The notes below the pieces were generated by a model. The model made no database searches, was not told the DNA's origin, and worked only from the letters and a program-made list of their open reading frames with translations. Position numbers and translations under genes: made by a program. Shown here in pieces: positions 39,653 to 63,780 of a stretch of 64,000 nucleotides of DNA (position 1 is its first letter; each line of letters begins with the position of its first letter). The DNA is from Mansonella perstans. Taxonomy: Eukaryota; Nematoda; Chromadorea; Rhabditida; Onchocercidae. Location: the NCBI GenBank assembly GCA_037074765.1, contig JBAMDO010000016.1:62001-126000 (forward strand), in the 5' to 3' direction.

Positions 39653-41415
39653 TCAACAATGTCGTGAACGTTTTGGCGATAAATCGTCCTCAGTAGTTTT
39701 CTTATTCTCATCATTGGTTTCATCATCTGTTGATGTCTTAACAATCACTTCTTCTGGCAGGACGCAGATTTCTTCTCTTTTATTCTAAAAATAGTAACAA
39801 TTTTATCAATTTATATAATCAACTATCTTTCTTCTACAAAAGATTCGTTTACCGGATTTATTTGAAGGATTACATGAAACTGAACACTGGCGAAAAATTT
39901 TAAATAATTTATGAAGGATCACATGAAATAAATCGAGAATAAGTTCTGCAAAAGAGGCAATTCTTTAAGAAGAAGCATTAATCTATTTATTGCAGGGAAA
40001 TATGACCTATGCAGGGAAAACTGATCTATGCGACAGCAAGACAACAACAATGTTTGAATGATGAATAAATATAAAGCCTACAAGCTTTTCAAATGCTAAT
40101 TAACTAAGACTAGTAGTGAGAAACAATGAAATATGCATATATAATAGTTAGGTAAATCAAAAATCTTGTGAGCATTCTATGTTTAAAAAACTTTTAATTT
40201 TATTAATTTTCTTAAAGATCCAAATTTTCGCAAGTAAGTTAAAAAGTTGGCACAAATTCCGTAATATCGGAAGATCACTGAGTGTTTTATTCAAGCTGAC
40301 AAAAATATTTAATTTCAGTGAAAGATGAAACTGAACGTAATTTTAATAAGTGTCAAATGAAACAAACTGGAATTGAAACTTCAGCAAGTGTAGCAATTTC
40401 AAAATACGGCCGAAGTTTCTTAGGCGATGTTCGCTGTACTTTACCGGAGGAGCTGAAAAATGAAACCAGCATAAATCAACTTCAGTAAAAGAATGATGGA
40501 GGAATGGTTCGCTTTTACCCCATTTTTCTAGCAAAAGCTGCGCGTGAAGTTGCATCTCTGAGAATCGCATCAGCTTCAGTAACAGCATCGTTACTATTGC
40601 CAGCAGGGTCTTCTTCTTCTGCTGGTTCACCCATATTTTCCAAGGCAGGTATATGTATACCATTAGGTCCATCATGCGCAATTCCACGTTTACGTAACTG
40701 CAAAACATCACTTTATTCTTCGGAAAACTTAATAGGTCACAGATAATAATAATGGATAATTTCCTGAATATTCAAATATTAAAAAAAAAACTCCTGCTTT
40801 TCACTTCAATTTAGAATTGACTTACATCCTGAACGAAGCCTTTCAGCTCACGTGCCTCTACATCTCCCAAAAAACCACCTTCTAATCTTTGCATATTTTC
40901 TTTGTCTGATACATCGAAAAGAAACTTTTTATTGAGTAATCTAAAGATAGTTACAGTCACAAGAAAAATGCAAAAATATACAAAAATTATATTGGTTTCT
41001 TCAGAATGAAAGCAAATCGAAAAGTGTAAAAAATTTGAAAATCACAAATAACAAATGTAAAAACTCTAAAGAACTACATCCACGTAACTAATGCAATGTC
41101 AGTTTGAACAAAAGAATATACTAGAACTTTGAAAAATAATTCGTAAGGTTTAAAAGTATATCTTTCGGATTAATTTTCAGATCCGGAACAGAACTTGAGA
41201 GATTACTCTTGTTTAGCTTCAGTGCATAATAAAAACTGTGACACTAACTTGTATTTACGAAATTGATAATCAAACTAATTGTCTAAAAGTTACCGTTTTC
41301 GAATTGTTTCGCCCCTCGCTCTTGTGATAAATTTTCGGTATGCTACCATACACATATATTCAATGATTGATCCAATAGTTTGTGGGCTCCTTTCATTCAT
41401 CTTTTCGGCATACAT
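39653..41415 (-). CDS. Small multi-exon protein of unknown family
   Basis: I do not recognise this gene. Exons 41294-41415, 40826-40940 and 40515-40697 join in phase and end at TAA (139 residues). They read like real coding sequence: TIGSIIEYMCMVAYRKFI, a basic stretch, KKFLFDVSDKENMQRLEGG, VEARELKGFVQD, then an acidic Ala/Asp/Glu-rich end. A further open exon at 39653-39784 has a good acceptor and encodes an acidic segment ending SPKRSRHC. It can be reached in two ways. One is by skipping exon 3 (phase 0 to 0). The other uses GTAAAA at 40518, overlapping the exon 3 stop, with an acceptor at 39777, giving 179 residues. The start at 41415 follows a TTTCTATAG acceptor by 16 bases, as for a trans-spliced message. 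There is no signal peptide or clear membrane segment. The gene lies downstream of the CHD gene on the same strand, about 2.6 kb past its stop. Confidence 0.6.
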
Positions 41416-41431
41416 TAAAAGAAAATGTTAC

Positions 41432-41433
41432 CT
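41432..41433 (-). promoter_or_regulatory. Likely trans-splice acceptor for the unassigned gene
   Basis: AATTTCTATAG on the minus strand precedes the ATG at 41415 by 16 bases. All three frames between the acceptor and the first exon's own frame hit stops, so this cannot be a coding splice. It fits a spliced-leader acceptor or a non-coding 5' exon. Confidence 0.5.
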
Positions 41434-42012
41434 ATAGAAATTTAAATAATAATAAAATTATTATTTAGTTTTAAAAATATTGCGCCAAATATTTTTTTCC
41501 AAAAGTATCACTAATTACTCTAATGATAAAACGATTATAAGTAATGGAAGTATCGAAGAATACGATATTACAATCTCATTATTGCAAAATCTATCACTTC
41601 CAAACTGGTAATGAAAACAGGCAGAGTAGAAAAGGTATTTATTTCATATTTCTGTATTTGCAAGTTAATTTACTATTAAATTCTCGAGAAACATCAATCT
41701 ATTAAAAAGATTGCAATGAATGAGAGAATTTGCAGTTCGTATATATTAATATAGGTTAGTAAAGAAAATCAAGAATGATTAGTAAATATTAATAAAATAT
41801 TAACTGATATAAATTAGATGCAGCAATTAAAGTCATAAAATCCTTCAGTTTAACTTGCAACAATTATCCTTAATATAAACTATTAGAGCACATGTACTGA
41901 TTATGATTGATTAACTAGGTGATCCTGACAATAATCATACGATCAGATTATAGTTAAAATATTCATCCTTTCAACGAAAAACAATTCAACCATCCCTATA
42001 CAACCGGAATGT

Positions 42013-42183
42013 TTAAATGTCAATTTCTAGGTCATCTAACATCACAACCTTCACCTGATCAATAATAAAAGATACAAAAATCAACTGAGGTAAGGCTAAA
42101 GAATCTAGAGATGAAGTAGGAGAATAGTTTGAGATGCTCAGAGAAGTTGGTCGAGATGCTGCTATTGAAGATAATTCCTTCAT
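42013..42183 (-). CDS. Candidate 56-codon small open frame
   Basis: An ATG frame of 56 codons begins ELSSIAASRPTSLSISNYSP after the initiating Met-Lys. It is Ser/Pro-rich and follows a TTTCTATGGCAG acceptor-like motif. It could be an alternative 5' exon of the small downstream gene, a micropeptide, or chance. A donor-like GTGAAG at codon 44 would allow splicing. I assign no function. Confidence 0.2.
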   Translation of the reverse strand: MKELSSIAASRPTSLSISNYSPTSSLDSLALPQLIFVSFIIDQVKVVMLDDLEIDI

Positions 42184-44044
42184 TCTGCTGCCATAGAAAC
42201 AAGTAGTTAGAGTAATGGAAGGAATGTTATTATGCAGGTATAAATAGGATCAACTTACTTCAACTGAAAACAAAGAACTGAATCGCTTCTTACAATGCAA
42301 GTGCAAACAGATTAGAAATGCACTGTTGTTAATCGTTTTTTTTTTTTTTTTTTTTTTCTAAAAATTAAAAAGTAAATATGTTTACCTTAAGAATATTTCT
42401 TAATGCTCATTGTTATTTGTTATTTTAACATTTTCATTTGTGTAACAATATCGAAATACTAGAAGATATAGTGTGTGCATGTATGCATACTGATTATAAT
42501 GATGACAACATTCTGCTAAAAAGTAGTAACTTTTCTTAAGTAAAATTGATCATTTTAATTTTACATAACTAATTACTTGCTGTTAGTGGTACTAATTGTA
42601 CAATATAATTAATCATGCACAAAATATTTTCAGTGGTAGTAATAACGCATTCAGAGGAAAAGTTATGAAAGAAATAAGAATTTTAATTTATTTAAAATTC
42701 AAAGTAATAATACATGAATGAAGGTTAATATAAATAGTATAAAATATCAACGACGTACGAGAACTTATACTTCAACAATTCTAATCAATCAATAAAAATT
42801 ATTCATAAAAAAATGCAAAACTAAGTGGAAGAGAAACCTTGAAAATCTTGCAACTCAAATTGCAGAACGTTTGAAAAGTTTGAAATGAGACTGTAGCATT
42901 TACTCCTACCCAAGAACTAGAAAATTTCTAATAGGTGATCATGATTTTGATTCAACAGAGAAAAGGCTCAACTATGGCCGGAATTAGTTACTTGTAGTGG
43001 ACTACAAAGCTTCACAAAACGACTGCCAAATCTAAACAATAATTATTATTAAAATGAAAAAAAAAAAGAAAAAAAAAAAACATTTTTGCAATTTTACAAA
43101 CTCCATTATATGCGATAATGGATTTTGAAAAAAGATCTTGAGGTGAAATAAGGATAACTAGGATTATAAATAGCATTAATTTCGGTAAATACATTATGCT
43201 ACGATGCAGACTGCAGATCAGGCTATCATAATAAAAAAATATTATGCGTCATTCCACGGATATTTTATTAAATATGGGAGCATGATGCCAAAAAGTTATC
43301 TGTGCTAAATGAAAATTCAGAAGTTTGACCACAGAACTGTCACGTAAAAAGAATCAAAATCTCTTTCGATCAGGATTTCGATTCCCTTCATTATATTACA
43401 TCATGCAACGAAAAATCATCTAAATTTTTTTTACAATATGCATTTTTTTGAAGGTAATAATTCAATATAACTGCACTTATAACTTGAAGATCTCAACAGA
43501 CAAAAAATACAAGGTATAACAACAGTAAATTTGGAACAACAGTAGAAGATCGCACATACCACCCACAAATAAAATCCTATCAAAATAAAAAAGCGAGATC
43601 ATGCGGGTTGTCAGCTTTGCTTTTACATTACTTTCTTGTATGATGAAAAATACATTTGCTTAAACAGCTTCATATTACAAAAACAGAATATTATATCATA
43701 ACAGGTACCTAATAAGGGGAAGGTATACGTAATAGTCGGAGATCTGCAACAAAATTACAAAATGAAAGCATAAAAGCTACCTAAAAAATAGCTTCTTATT
43801 ACAAAAACCGAAAAGCGATAGCAATAATGCACTAGATTAGTTCATTATTACTTTTCTTCCCAGTTTCTGTAAATACAGTTCCAACAATTAACCGGAAATT
43901 TTTCGATAAAATTCTTCTTCGATAATTCAATACTGTATCACTTCACTTATCCTCAATGCTGAACATAAATTTCTGCAGGACAATCAAACCAGCTGGTGCA
44001 AATTTCGATGACCAAGTCGAAAACCATTAGAGAAAAATGAATCA

Positions 44045-57025
<12,981 letters not shown>

Positions 57026-57033
<8 letters not shown>

Positions 57034-57046
57034 AGCTAAATTCCAT
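57026..57046 (-). promoter_or_regulatory. Upstream overlapping ATG frame ahead of the CHD start
   Basis: If the acceptor TTTTACAG at 57048-57049 is where the transcript body begins, the first ATG (57046) opens a six-codon frame. That frame stops at a TGA overlapping the first codons of the main frame (ATG at 57033). Ribosomes would have to scan past it or reinitiate. If 57047 is instead an internal splice site, this is irrelevant, because the main frame stays open to the acceptor. Confidence 0.4.
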
Positions 57047-57175
57047 CCTGTAAAATGAAATTAAAAAAAAAAAAATTTTTTTAGAAAATCAATAAAGGAG
57101 CATTGTCCACAAAAAAAGATAGTGTTTGAAGAAAATTCGAAATTAAATTATAACTATAATGAAATTATTGCAATA

Positions 57176-57470
57176 CAATAATATCTATGATAATAATAAT
57201 AGGAAAGCTGACATATGGAAATATTAATAAAAAAATTATTAGTTTATAATAGAATAATAGAAACTTATAAATAAATAAATAATAATAATGGAAACTTATA
57301 AACAATAATAGAAACTTATAAATAAATAAATAATAATAATGGAAACTTATAAACAATAATAGAAACTTATAAATAAATAAATAATAATAATGGGAACTTA
57401 TAAACAATAATAGAAAGTTATAAATAAATAAATAAACAATAATGGAAACTTATAAACAAAATATGCTAAA
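57176..57470. repeat. 51 bp AT-rich minisatellite
   Basis: About four copies of a 51 bp unit built from AGAAACTTATAAATAAATAA and AATAATAATGGAAACTTATA blocks. The last copies are diverged. It lies just upstream of the CHD gene's first mapped exon. Confidence 0.88.
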
Positions 57471-58751
57471 TATTGCTTAAATATTAAAATTCAATTCTTA
57501 AAAATTTCAATTTAAATTTCAATTTTGATTTCTAAATAAAAATTTTGTTAAAATAAAATTTAATTTTAAAAAAAAAAAAATACAATTTTAACAATTGAAA
57601 GAAACACGTTGACAAAATGAATTGCAAAGCAAAACAAATCTCTGAAAAGCAATGAAATGAGGGATGAATGAAAAGATTGAAAGGAATCATCTCAGACATG
57701 CCCACTACATACACTCTCACTTCCTTATACTCTCAATAGCTATCTGTCATTCTCTAACATAAACTCTTTTCTTTCTCTCTTTCTCTCTCCCTCTCTCTCT
57801 TTCGCTCTATTCCAACTTTATCTTTTTTTCTATTTGCTTCATACCAACTTGCAAAATGCACACAAAATTTTGCCCACTTGCTCAAAACTCTTGCACTATG
57901 AAACAACAATCATTATAACATTGCATCTTTTTCTTACCTCAAAAAATATATTAAACGTTTATATACGTAAACGTACGTATACATACGCAAACGTATATAT
58001 TACCAAAATATACGTATAGATACACAAAACGTATAAATACGTTAATGTATTTTATGTATGCACATACGTCTTAAGTTGACCACAATAATTTTGCTATGTT
58101 TTACGTGAATGATTGTTGCTAAATGATGCATAGATTAAAGAGTACATATCAACTTTTTATCGTTTATATATGAATTGATTCAGTTTACTTGTTAATTGAT
58201 ATCAAACAACAACTTATATTGACGTGCAATTGATGATGACGTACGTGAACTTGAAAATATTCATAATATATTTGGAAAAATGAAACAATAAAATTAAACT
58301 ATTGTAAGTGAAAAATTACGCCACGTAAATTTTTCCATACTTTTTCCATTGCGTGGTGAATTTTATTGGGAAGAGAACTTCAGAGATATGACACACATGC
58401 AATATTGATTAATCATTGAAGAGCCACTACTAGAAACTCTCTATTAATTGTTGTGTTATTGTTATGTTTTGCATAATTCTTCAACATTTTTTCTTTTGCT
58501 TCTCGAATTTTCTGGGAAATCAATGTTCTGCCTGACCACCCAGATTATAAGGAAATACCGGGAGTTAAAAGTTGAAAAATGATTGCGACATATTTCAGAA
58601 GAATTTTTTTAGCAAATATTACACGTATGTTATTTATGATTCTTTCAAGAAATTATATATTTTGAGAATTTCTTTTGGAAATTCATAAAATTACTGTATT
58701 CCACTCACAATATGTGAAGTTTATTAGCCAAAGTTAGTCATAATGCATTCT

Positions 58752-58830
58752 CATAGCATTGCTGGTGGTCAAAGTTAACAAGTGGCTCTTATGCATAACC
58801 TATGAACTTTGAACTTGCTAACTTGCTATG
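58752..58830. ncRNA. Possible imperfect hairpin
   Basis: A 79-base stretch starts CATAGCA and ends TGCTATG. Inside it, TCAAAGTT pairs with AACTTTGA, giving a stem of about 25 pairs with an asymmetric internal loop. The size would fit a small-RNA precursor, but chance inverted repeats are common in AT-rich DNA and I cannot compute the fold. Confidence 0.2.
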
Positions 58831-59409
58831 AAATACATTTCAAAGTATTCATATTTATCTGAAGTGAAAATAAAAAAAAAAAGGTAACTTTTTATTTTGC
58901 AAAAACTTAGTAGGCTTCTTAGCCAAATCTTTTTTCAGTCCCAACTTTTGACCATAGCCTGGATGTACAAAGTGAATTTCCAAGTCACATATCGTAATTT
59001 TATTTCATATCTTTGACTTTTATTAGAGAAAACAAAAAAGGAGTAGAATAAATAATCGAAATGGAAAGAAACTGTCACATGTCTTGGAAAAAAGATAATA
59101 GACAGGTTGAAAAAGTAATTTGATATGTTGTTGTTTGTAAAATATTTTACAGTAAATAGGCAGTAGACGATTGATAATAACAACACTGTGTGATGGAATC
59201 GTACTGCTGCATCAAATGCAAGAAGTAAAAACATTTGACAATATGAAGAAATATGTAAAATGTAGTGAAAAGTGAAAGAAAGAATCAAAATAACACAAAT
59301 TCATTTATAAATAGTAATTGTAGGAATTTTTAAAGTTAATAAATATTTAAGCAAAAGAAATCGAAATATTACAGAATTTCAAATTTCGATATTCTATCAT
59401 TTCTTCTTC

Positions 59410-59499
59410 CTAAAAAAAGCTTCTAGTTTCCCCAGTAAGTAACATACCAGAATCTGTTTCCGTTTGAAGAATCCAACGATCGCTGAAGCGATAATCATT
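59410..59499 (-). CDS. Candidate alternative terminal exon of the amidating-enzyme gene
   Basis: A 30-codon frame begins right after a TATGCTAG acceptor and ends at TAG (59410-59412). It reads NDYRFSDRWILQTETDSGML and onward to TRSFF. It is in phase with the transmembrane exon that ends at 60135, so skipping the usual last exon would give a different cytoplasmic tail of similar length. No cDNA evidence is available, so this is inference from frame, splice motif and composition. Confidence 0.45.
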   Translation of the reverse strand, partial: NDYRFSDRWILQTETDSGMLLTGETRSFF

Positions 59500-59736
59500 C
59501 TAGCATATGAAATGAAAATGAACGTTTATAGCCTTAAATTGCTCAAGCACTACTATTAGAATATATCATCGATTCTTCCTCCAAAAAAAATCATTATTTT
59601 ATGTTTGTAAATGGAGAAGCAATATTAGTTGGAGAATTTAACGACGATTCCTTCTGCTTGCTTTTTTTTTTACATCTCTAGGGAAAGAATATTAAAAAAT
59701 TTGAAGCGATTTCAACTTTAGTTCAAAATCTCATAA

Positions 59737-62700
59737 TTAAAACTTATTATTGCTTTCATGTCGAGAACACAAATCATCCTCTGAATCGTCACTTGATGTT
59801 TCCGAATCATTTGTTTGTAGAGGTCTGAAGCCCTAAAAAGCGAAAATTCTTGTTGAGTTTCGGCAGAAAAAGAACTCCAATACAGTAATAATATTAACTT
59901 GTTCATAACTGATTCGAAAATTATATTGAATTTTTAGTGTAAATGAATTAATTCAGTTTTTTAGTAATCTATCAGTTAACAGGCCTATTTAATATAAGTC
60001 GGTGTAAAAACAAGACCAACCTTCACAAAAAAAAAAAAAAAACCGTCTTCTGTTAATGTGATAATTTCTCTTAATCTTTTATGAATTTGTTAAAAAACTA
60101 TTTCAATAGACAAGTTTAGAATATGAATACATACCGCTCGATCTAAAATCGTATACTGCCTTGCAAAATTCTTTCGTTTATATGCAAGCAAGATGAATAA
60201 TGATAGAGAGACAACTGCAATCAAAGGTATGGCAAAAATCGAAAATTGTGAAGTTTCATCAACTGCAAAACTCGACAACAATGACGAACCTTTGTCATTC
60301 GCTACAATGCCTGTAGAATTTTAGACTTAGCAGCAAATAATTTCAAATATTTAGTTTTTGTTTTCTTTTCACAAAGCCCAATCGTTGTCCAAAAAAAGCT
60401 AAAGCTACTCGTTATCAAAATAAACGGAAATATAGTCATAGAAATCCTATGAAAATCAGAAATATGGTACCAATAGAATTGAGAGTTCAACTAAGTCATT
60501 AATAAGTAGATATGCTATCAGATGTAAAATTTAGTCCTATACTTACTTAATATACAGTTGTTATTTAGATGTAATTTCGTAAACGATCCCGTTGTATGTT
60601 CCCACATTGTCACTCCTTCTCTTCCTGACCTCTATCGAATTCACCAACTACTAGCTTTTCGACAATTTCACCCACTTTAATTAGTGAATGAAAAGCTAAC
60701 ATTAAAAATAAGAAATTTTCAATATTTCGAAAATGAATAAAATCACACTACCAACTTGATTCCAATCAGAATTTATTATAAATTGTAAAACTCGGCCACG
60801 ATCTTGACCCAATTCCCCAACATAGATGTATTGTCCATCCTTGGAAACTCGAATTGTGTGTGGTTGATTGAATGTATAATTTGTTGGTTCAAATGAATAC
60901 TGAACTTGCGCGACATCCACACGTGCACTGAATATACGTATAGGTAGACGTGTTTGCTGTCTACCAGAAACGAAGTATAGTATATTATCTGAAATTAGAT
61001 AATCAAACGGATGATGCAGCGTATTCCAAGAACTTTGACAGATCAGTGCAAATTCTTAAATGAAATTTAATAATCATAGCTGTTATTTGCAGGACGATAA
61101 ATTATCAATATCACATATGTAATCATGATACAAGGATCACTTACTACAATAGCCACTAATTCGTGATCTAAAAAAAATTGAATCTTATTCATGAATTTCT
61201 GGATAATCAATAACTCATTCCAATAGCAGACAGAAAGACGCAGACTGCGCATCAATTTTATTTCAAGAGAAGTGATATGCCATCAACTAATAGCTACAAA
61301 AACATTCTTGACAAGGATTTCAAATCTATGAAATCATGAAATCACTATTAGGCTGTTCGAATCAATAGAAAAACTACTCTTCCATTCTGAGTAAAAATGT
61401 TCATTCCGATTCATTTACTTATTTTGCAAATTTTTCCTATTTCAACATTCAACATCTCATACATCAACACCCAACATCTCGTACATCAACATTTAACATA
61501 TCGCACGTCATCATTCAACATCTGTACGTCATCTTCAACATCTCGTACGTCATCATTCAACATCTCATACGTCAACACTCAATATCTCGTACATCATCAT
61601 TCAACATCTGCACGTCATCATTCAACATCTCGTATGTCAACACTCAACATCTCGTACGTCATCATTCAAATCGCGTAAGAAATCACTCTCAGTTGAGTTA
61701 TTAATAGCAGAAATAAAATCGTACTGTGAATATCGGCTGAATAAATATTTTCAAATGCAGTAGTGTTTGATGGATTAACAATCTGACCCACTGCATGCCC
61801 ATCACTCCGAAATATTTGTATTCGAGCATTTTCACGATCAGTAACATACAACAATGATCCGTCGTTATTTGCAACAATATCATGTGGTAGTGAAAAGGCA
61901 CCCAGATGTAAGTTCTTCAAAACATCCACTGAAAATTAATATATTCAACTTCAACGATCCGGAAAAATTTCAATTTATGGAAAGAAAAGGAATCGTGTTT
62001 CGTTTTGTTCTTTTGTTTTTCTTTTTTAAAATTTTTTAATACTTCAAATTTAGTTATTAATAATAATTGAAACACTAATAAAATTTAAAATACTTCACGG
62101 ACAAAGCCTATGTGTTAAAACCATTGAATATGCTTGAAGAAACTATCATTTCATTTAAAATTTTCAATCATCTAAAAGCAACTTACTAGTATTAAAACTT
62201 GACTGCCCCCATTGAGTTAAGAATTGTCCATTTCGATCGAATTTCATGATTCGACTATTGCAGTAGCCGTCTGCGACAAAGATGCTCCCATCCACAGTGA
62301 CCACAATGCCTGCTGGTTTACAAAAATGCTTCCGATCATCACCAGGAACAAATTTCTCACCCAGTGTAAAAACTTGCGACAGTGAGCCTATAACTTTATC
62401 CATCCAAATAAAAAGACTTGACAATCATTTAAACAATGATCCCCACTCATATAGTTTGGATTTTCACAATTAAGAAACAAATTAAATTATCATTTTACCT
62501 ACTACACCTATTCAGAATTTGCATCGATTCCTACCTGATGAAGAATCAAATAATTAAGCATGCCACATTTCTCAATGCACTAATGAAACTGATCAAATAT
62601 GAATCGATGTAATTAAAAGTAATATATCCGCTTACCTCAAACTGGACTAGTAGTCAACTCAATTAATTGATATTTAGATTCTGAAGGGAAAACTACAACT

Positions 62701-63780
62701 TCTTCACACTATCTCGCATTTCCTCTCACCATAAATCAAAAAAGTCGAAACGAACATAACCATGTAAAAGTGACCATTTGATGACTTGATGAGATCCAAC
62801 GTCAGTTGTATAATAATTATTTTCCAGGTCAATTGCTAAACCATGTGGCATGTAGAAACTGCAAAAAACAAATTTTCAGAATTTTCCTTTTTTTTTTAAA
62901 AAAGACAATCTGACATAATTTTATCTCTACTTTACAAACAATCAGCCCATCAAATTGTAAGCAACAATTTTTCTTTCCCAGTATATTTCTAGATTTCTGG
63001 CTACTTCGTAAATCTCGCTATCCCTTTTTGTATCTTCTATCTTCTTCCCGTCTCTCCACATCAAATCAACCTCATAGGACAGAAATTTTATTTAGTATTT
63101 TGTAAATCGCATTCTCACCTGTAAATTAATATTCAGATCATTGTGACATCTACACTGTTATGTTGGTATGATCATGAACTGTCTTTTTTAGCAAATATAA
63201 AAGCTTAAGTTATTCTTGTTATCTAATATTATTCATTTTTCACCAAACAACTCACTCAATATTTTTTCCAGTTTCTTCCATTTTTATACCTATCTGCGTG
63301 CTTAGAAACTTTAACCTAACTCATCTAATTCACTCAGTTTACCATCATAACAAATATAAAACCACGGAAAGCAAAAAAAAAACTGATAGTTCAACAAATA
63401 CACTAGTGAGAATAATAGATTACTTTTCATGGCCATATTTGTTAAGTAATGACAGCGTCCCATTTGTCATATCTCGATATGTAACCAAAATCACATCTTC
63501 CATAATAGGTTTTTTGTCTCGTAAGTTGTTTTCATTATCAAATGACCTAAAAGAAAATTTTGAGAAATAAATGATTAGAATTACTTGTCTCTAGATATTT
63601 AAAACGGAGAAATGATAAAAGAAAAATTATCAATTTATTTAAATTGAAGTCACCCTGAGTCCCAAACGCGGCTGCCACGATGCAATATAACCAAATTTCC
63701 AAATGAATCAAAACAGAGGGCAGAAACTTGTCCAAGTGTAATATCACCAACAGATGTTGTCGCTGTTCCTTCAATGATTC
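59737..63780 (-). CDS. PAM: Peptidyl-alpha-hydroxyglycine alpha-amidating lyase / PAM, 3' part
   Basis: Eight exons are visible: 63654-63780, 63424-63546, 62761-62858, 62187-62387, 61725-61928, 60752-60988, 60135-60310, 59737-59832 (420 codons with stop). The 5' part is beyond the window. The lyase domain converts peptidyl-hydroxyglycine to amidated peptide plus glyoxylate in the secretory pathway, the last step in making amidated neuropeptides. Landmarks match the human PAL core: HRGSRVWD (substrate Arg), YMPHGLAID, SLPHDIV and NQPHTIRV (the three zinc His), and CKPAG...DGYCNSR (first disulfide and catalytic Tyr). A transmembrane helix (SIFAIPLIAVVSLSLFILLAYKRK) and an acidic Ser-rich tail follow, as in membrane PAM. 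Whether a PHM monooxygenase domain precedes it cannot be seen, so PAM versus a PAL-only gene is open. The second family disulfide is lost. Confidence 0.92.
61440..61672. repeat. 22 bp minisatellite in the amidating-enzyme gene
   Basis: About ten copies of a unit like CATTCAACATCTCGTACGTC plus AT, with variants CATACATCAACAC, lie in the intron between the exons at 61725-61928 and 60752-60988. Copies differ by a few bases and occasional small deletions. Confidence 0.9.

Larger units (their letters stand above)
41416..44044. other. Spacer between the CHD gene and the unassigned gene
   Basis: AT-rich sequence containing a T run at about 42341-42358 and an A-rich tract near 43060-43080. The only coding-like item is the small frame at 42013-42183 on the minus strand. 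The 3' UTR of the CHD gene should occupy the right end. Confidence 0.45.
57048..59409. other. Upstream region of CHD and downstream region of the amidating-enzyme gene
   Basis: This spacer between two minus-strand genes holds a 51 bp minisatellite, a CT-rich stretch at about 57770-57805, and a cluster of ACGTA-containing short palindromes at 57958-58065. It also has a possible hairpin at 58752-58830. No exon can be supported, although distant 5' exons of the CHD gene could lie here. Confidence 0.45.

Noticed and set aside
61440..61672. Regularly spaced repeats that could suggest a CRISPR array
   Set aside because: The units are directly tandem without unique spacers, lie in a eukaryotic intron and vary internally, so this is a minisatellite.
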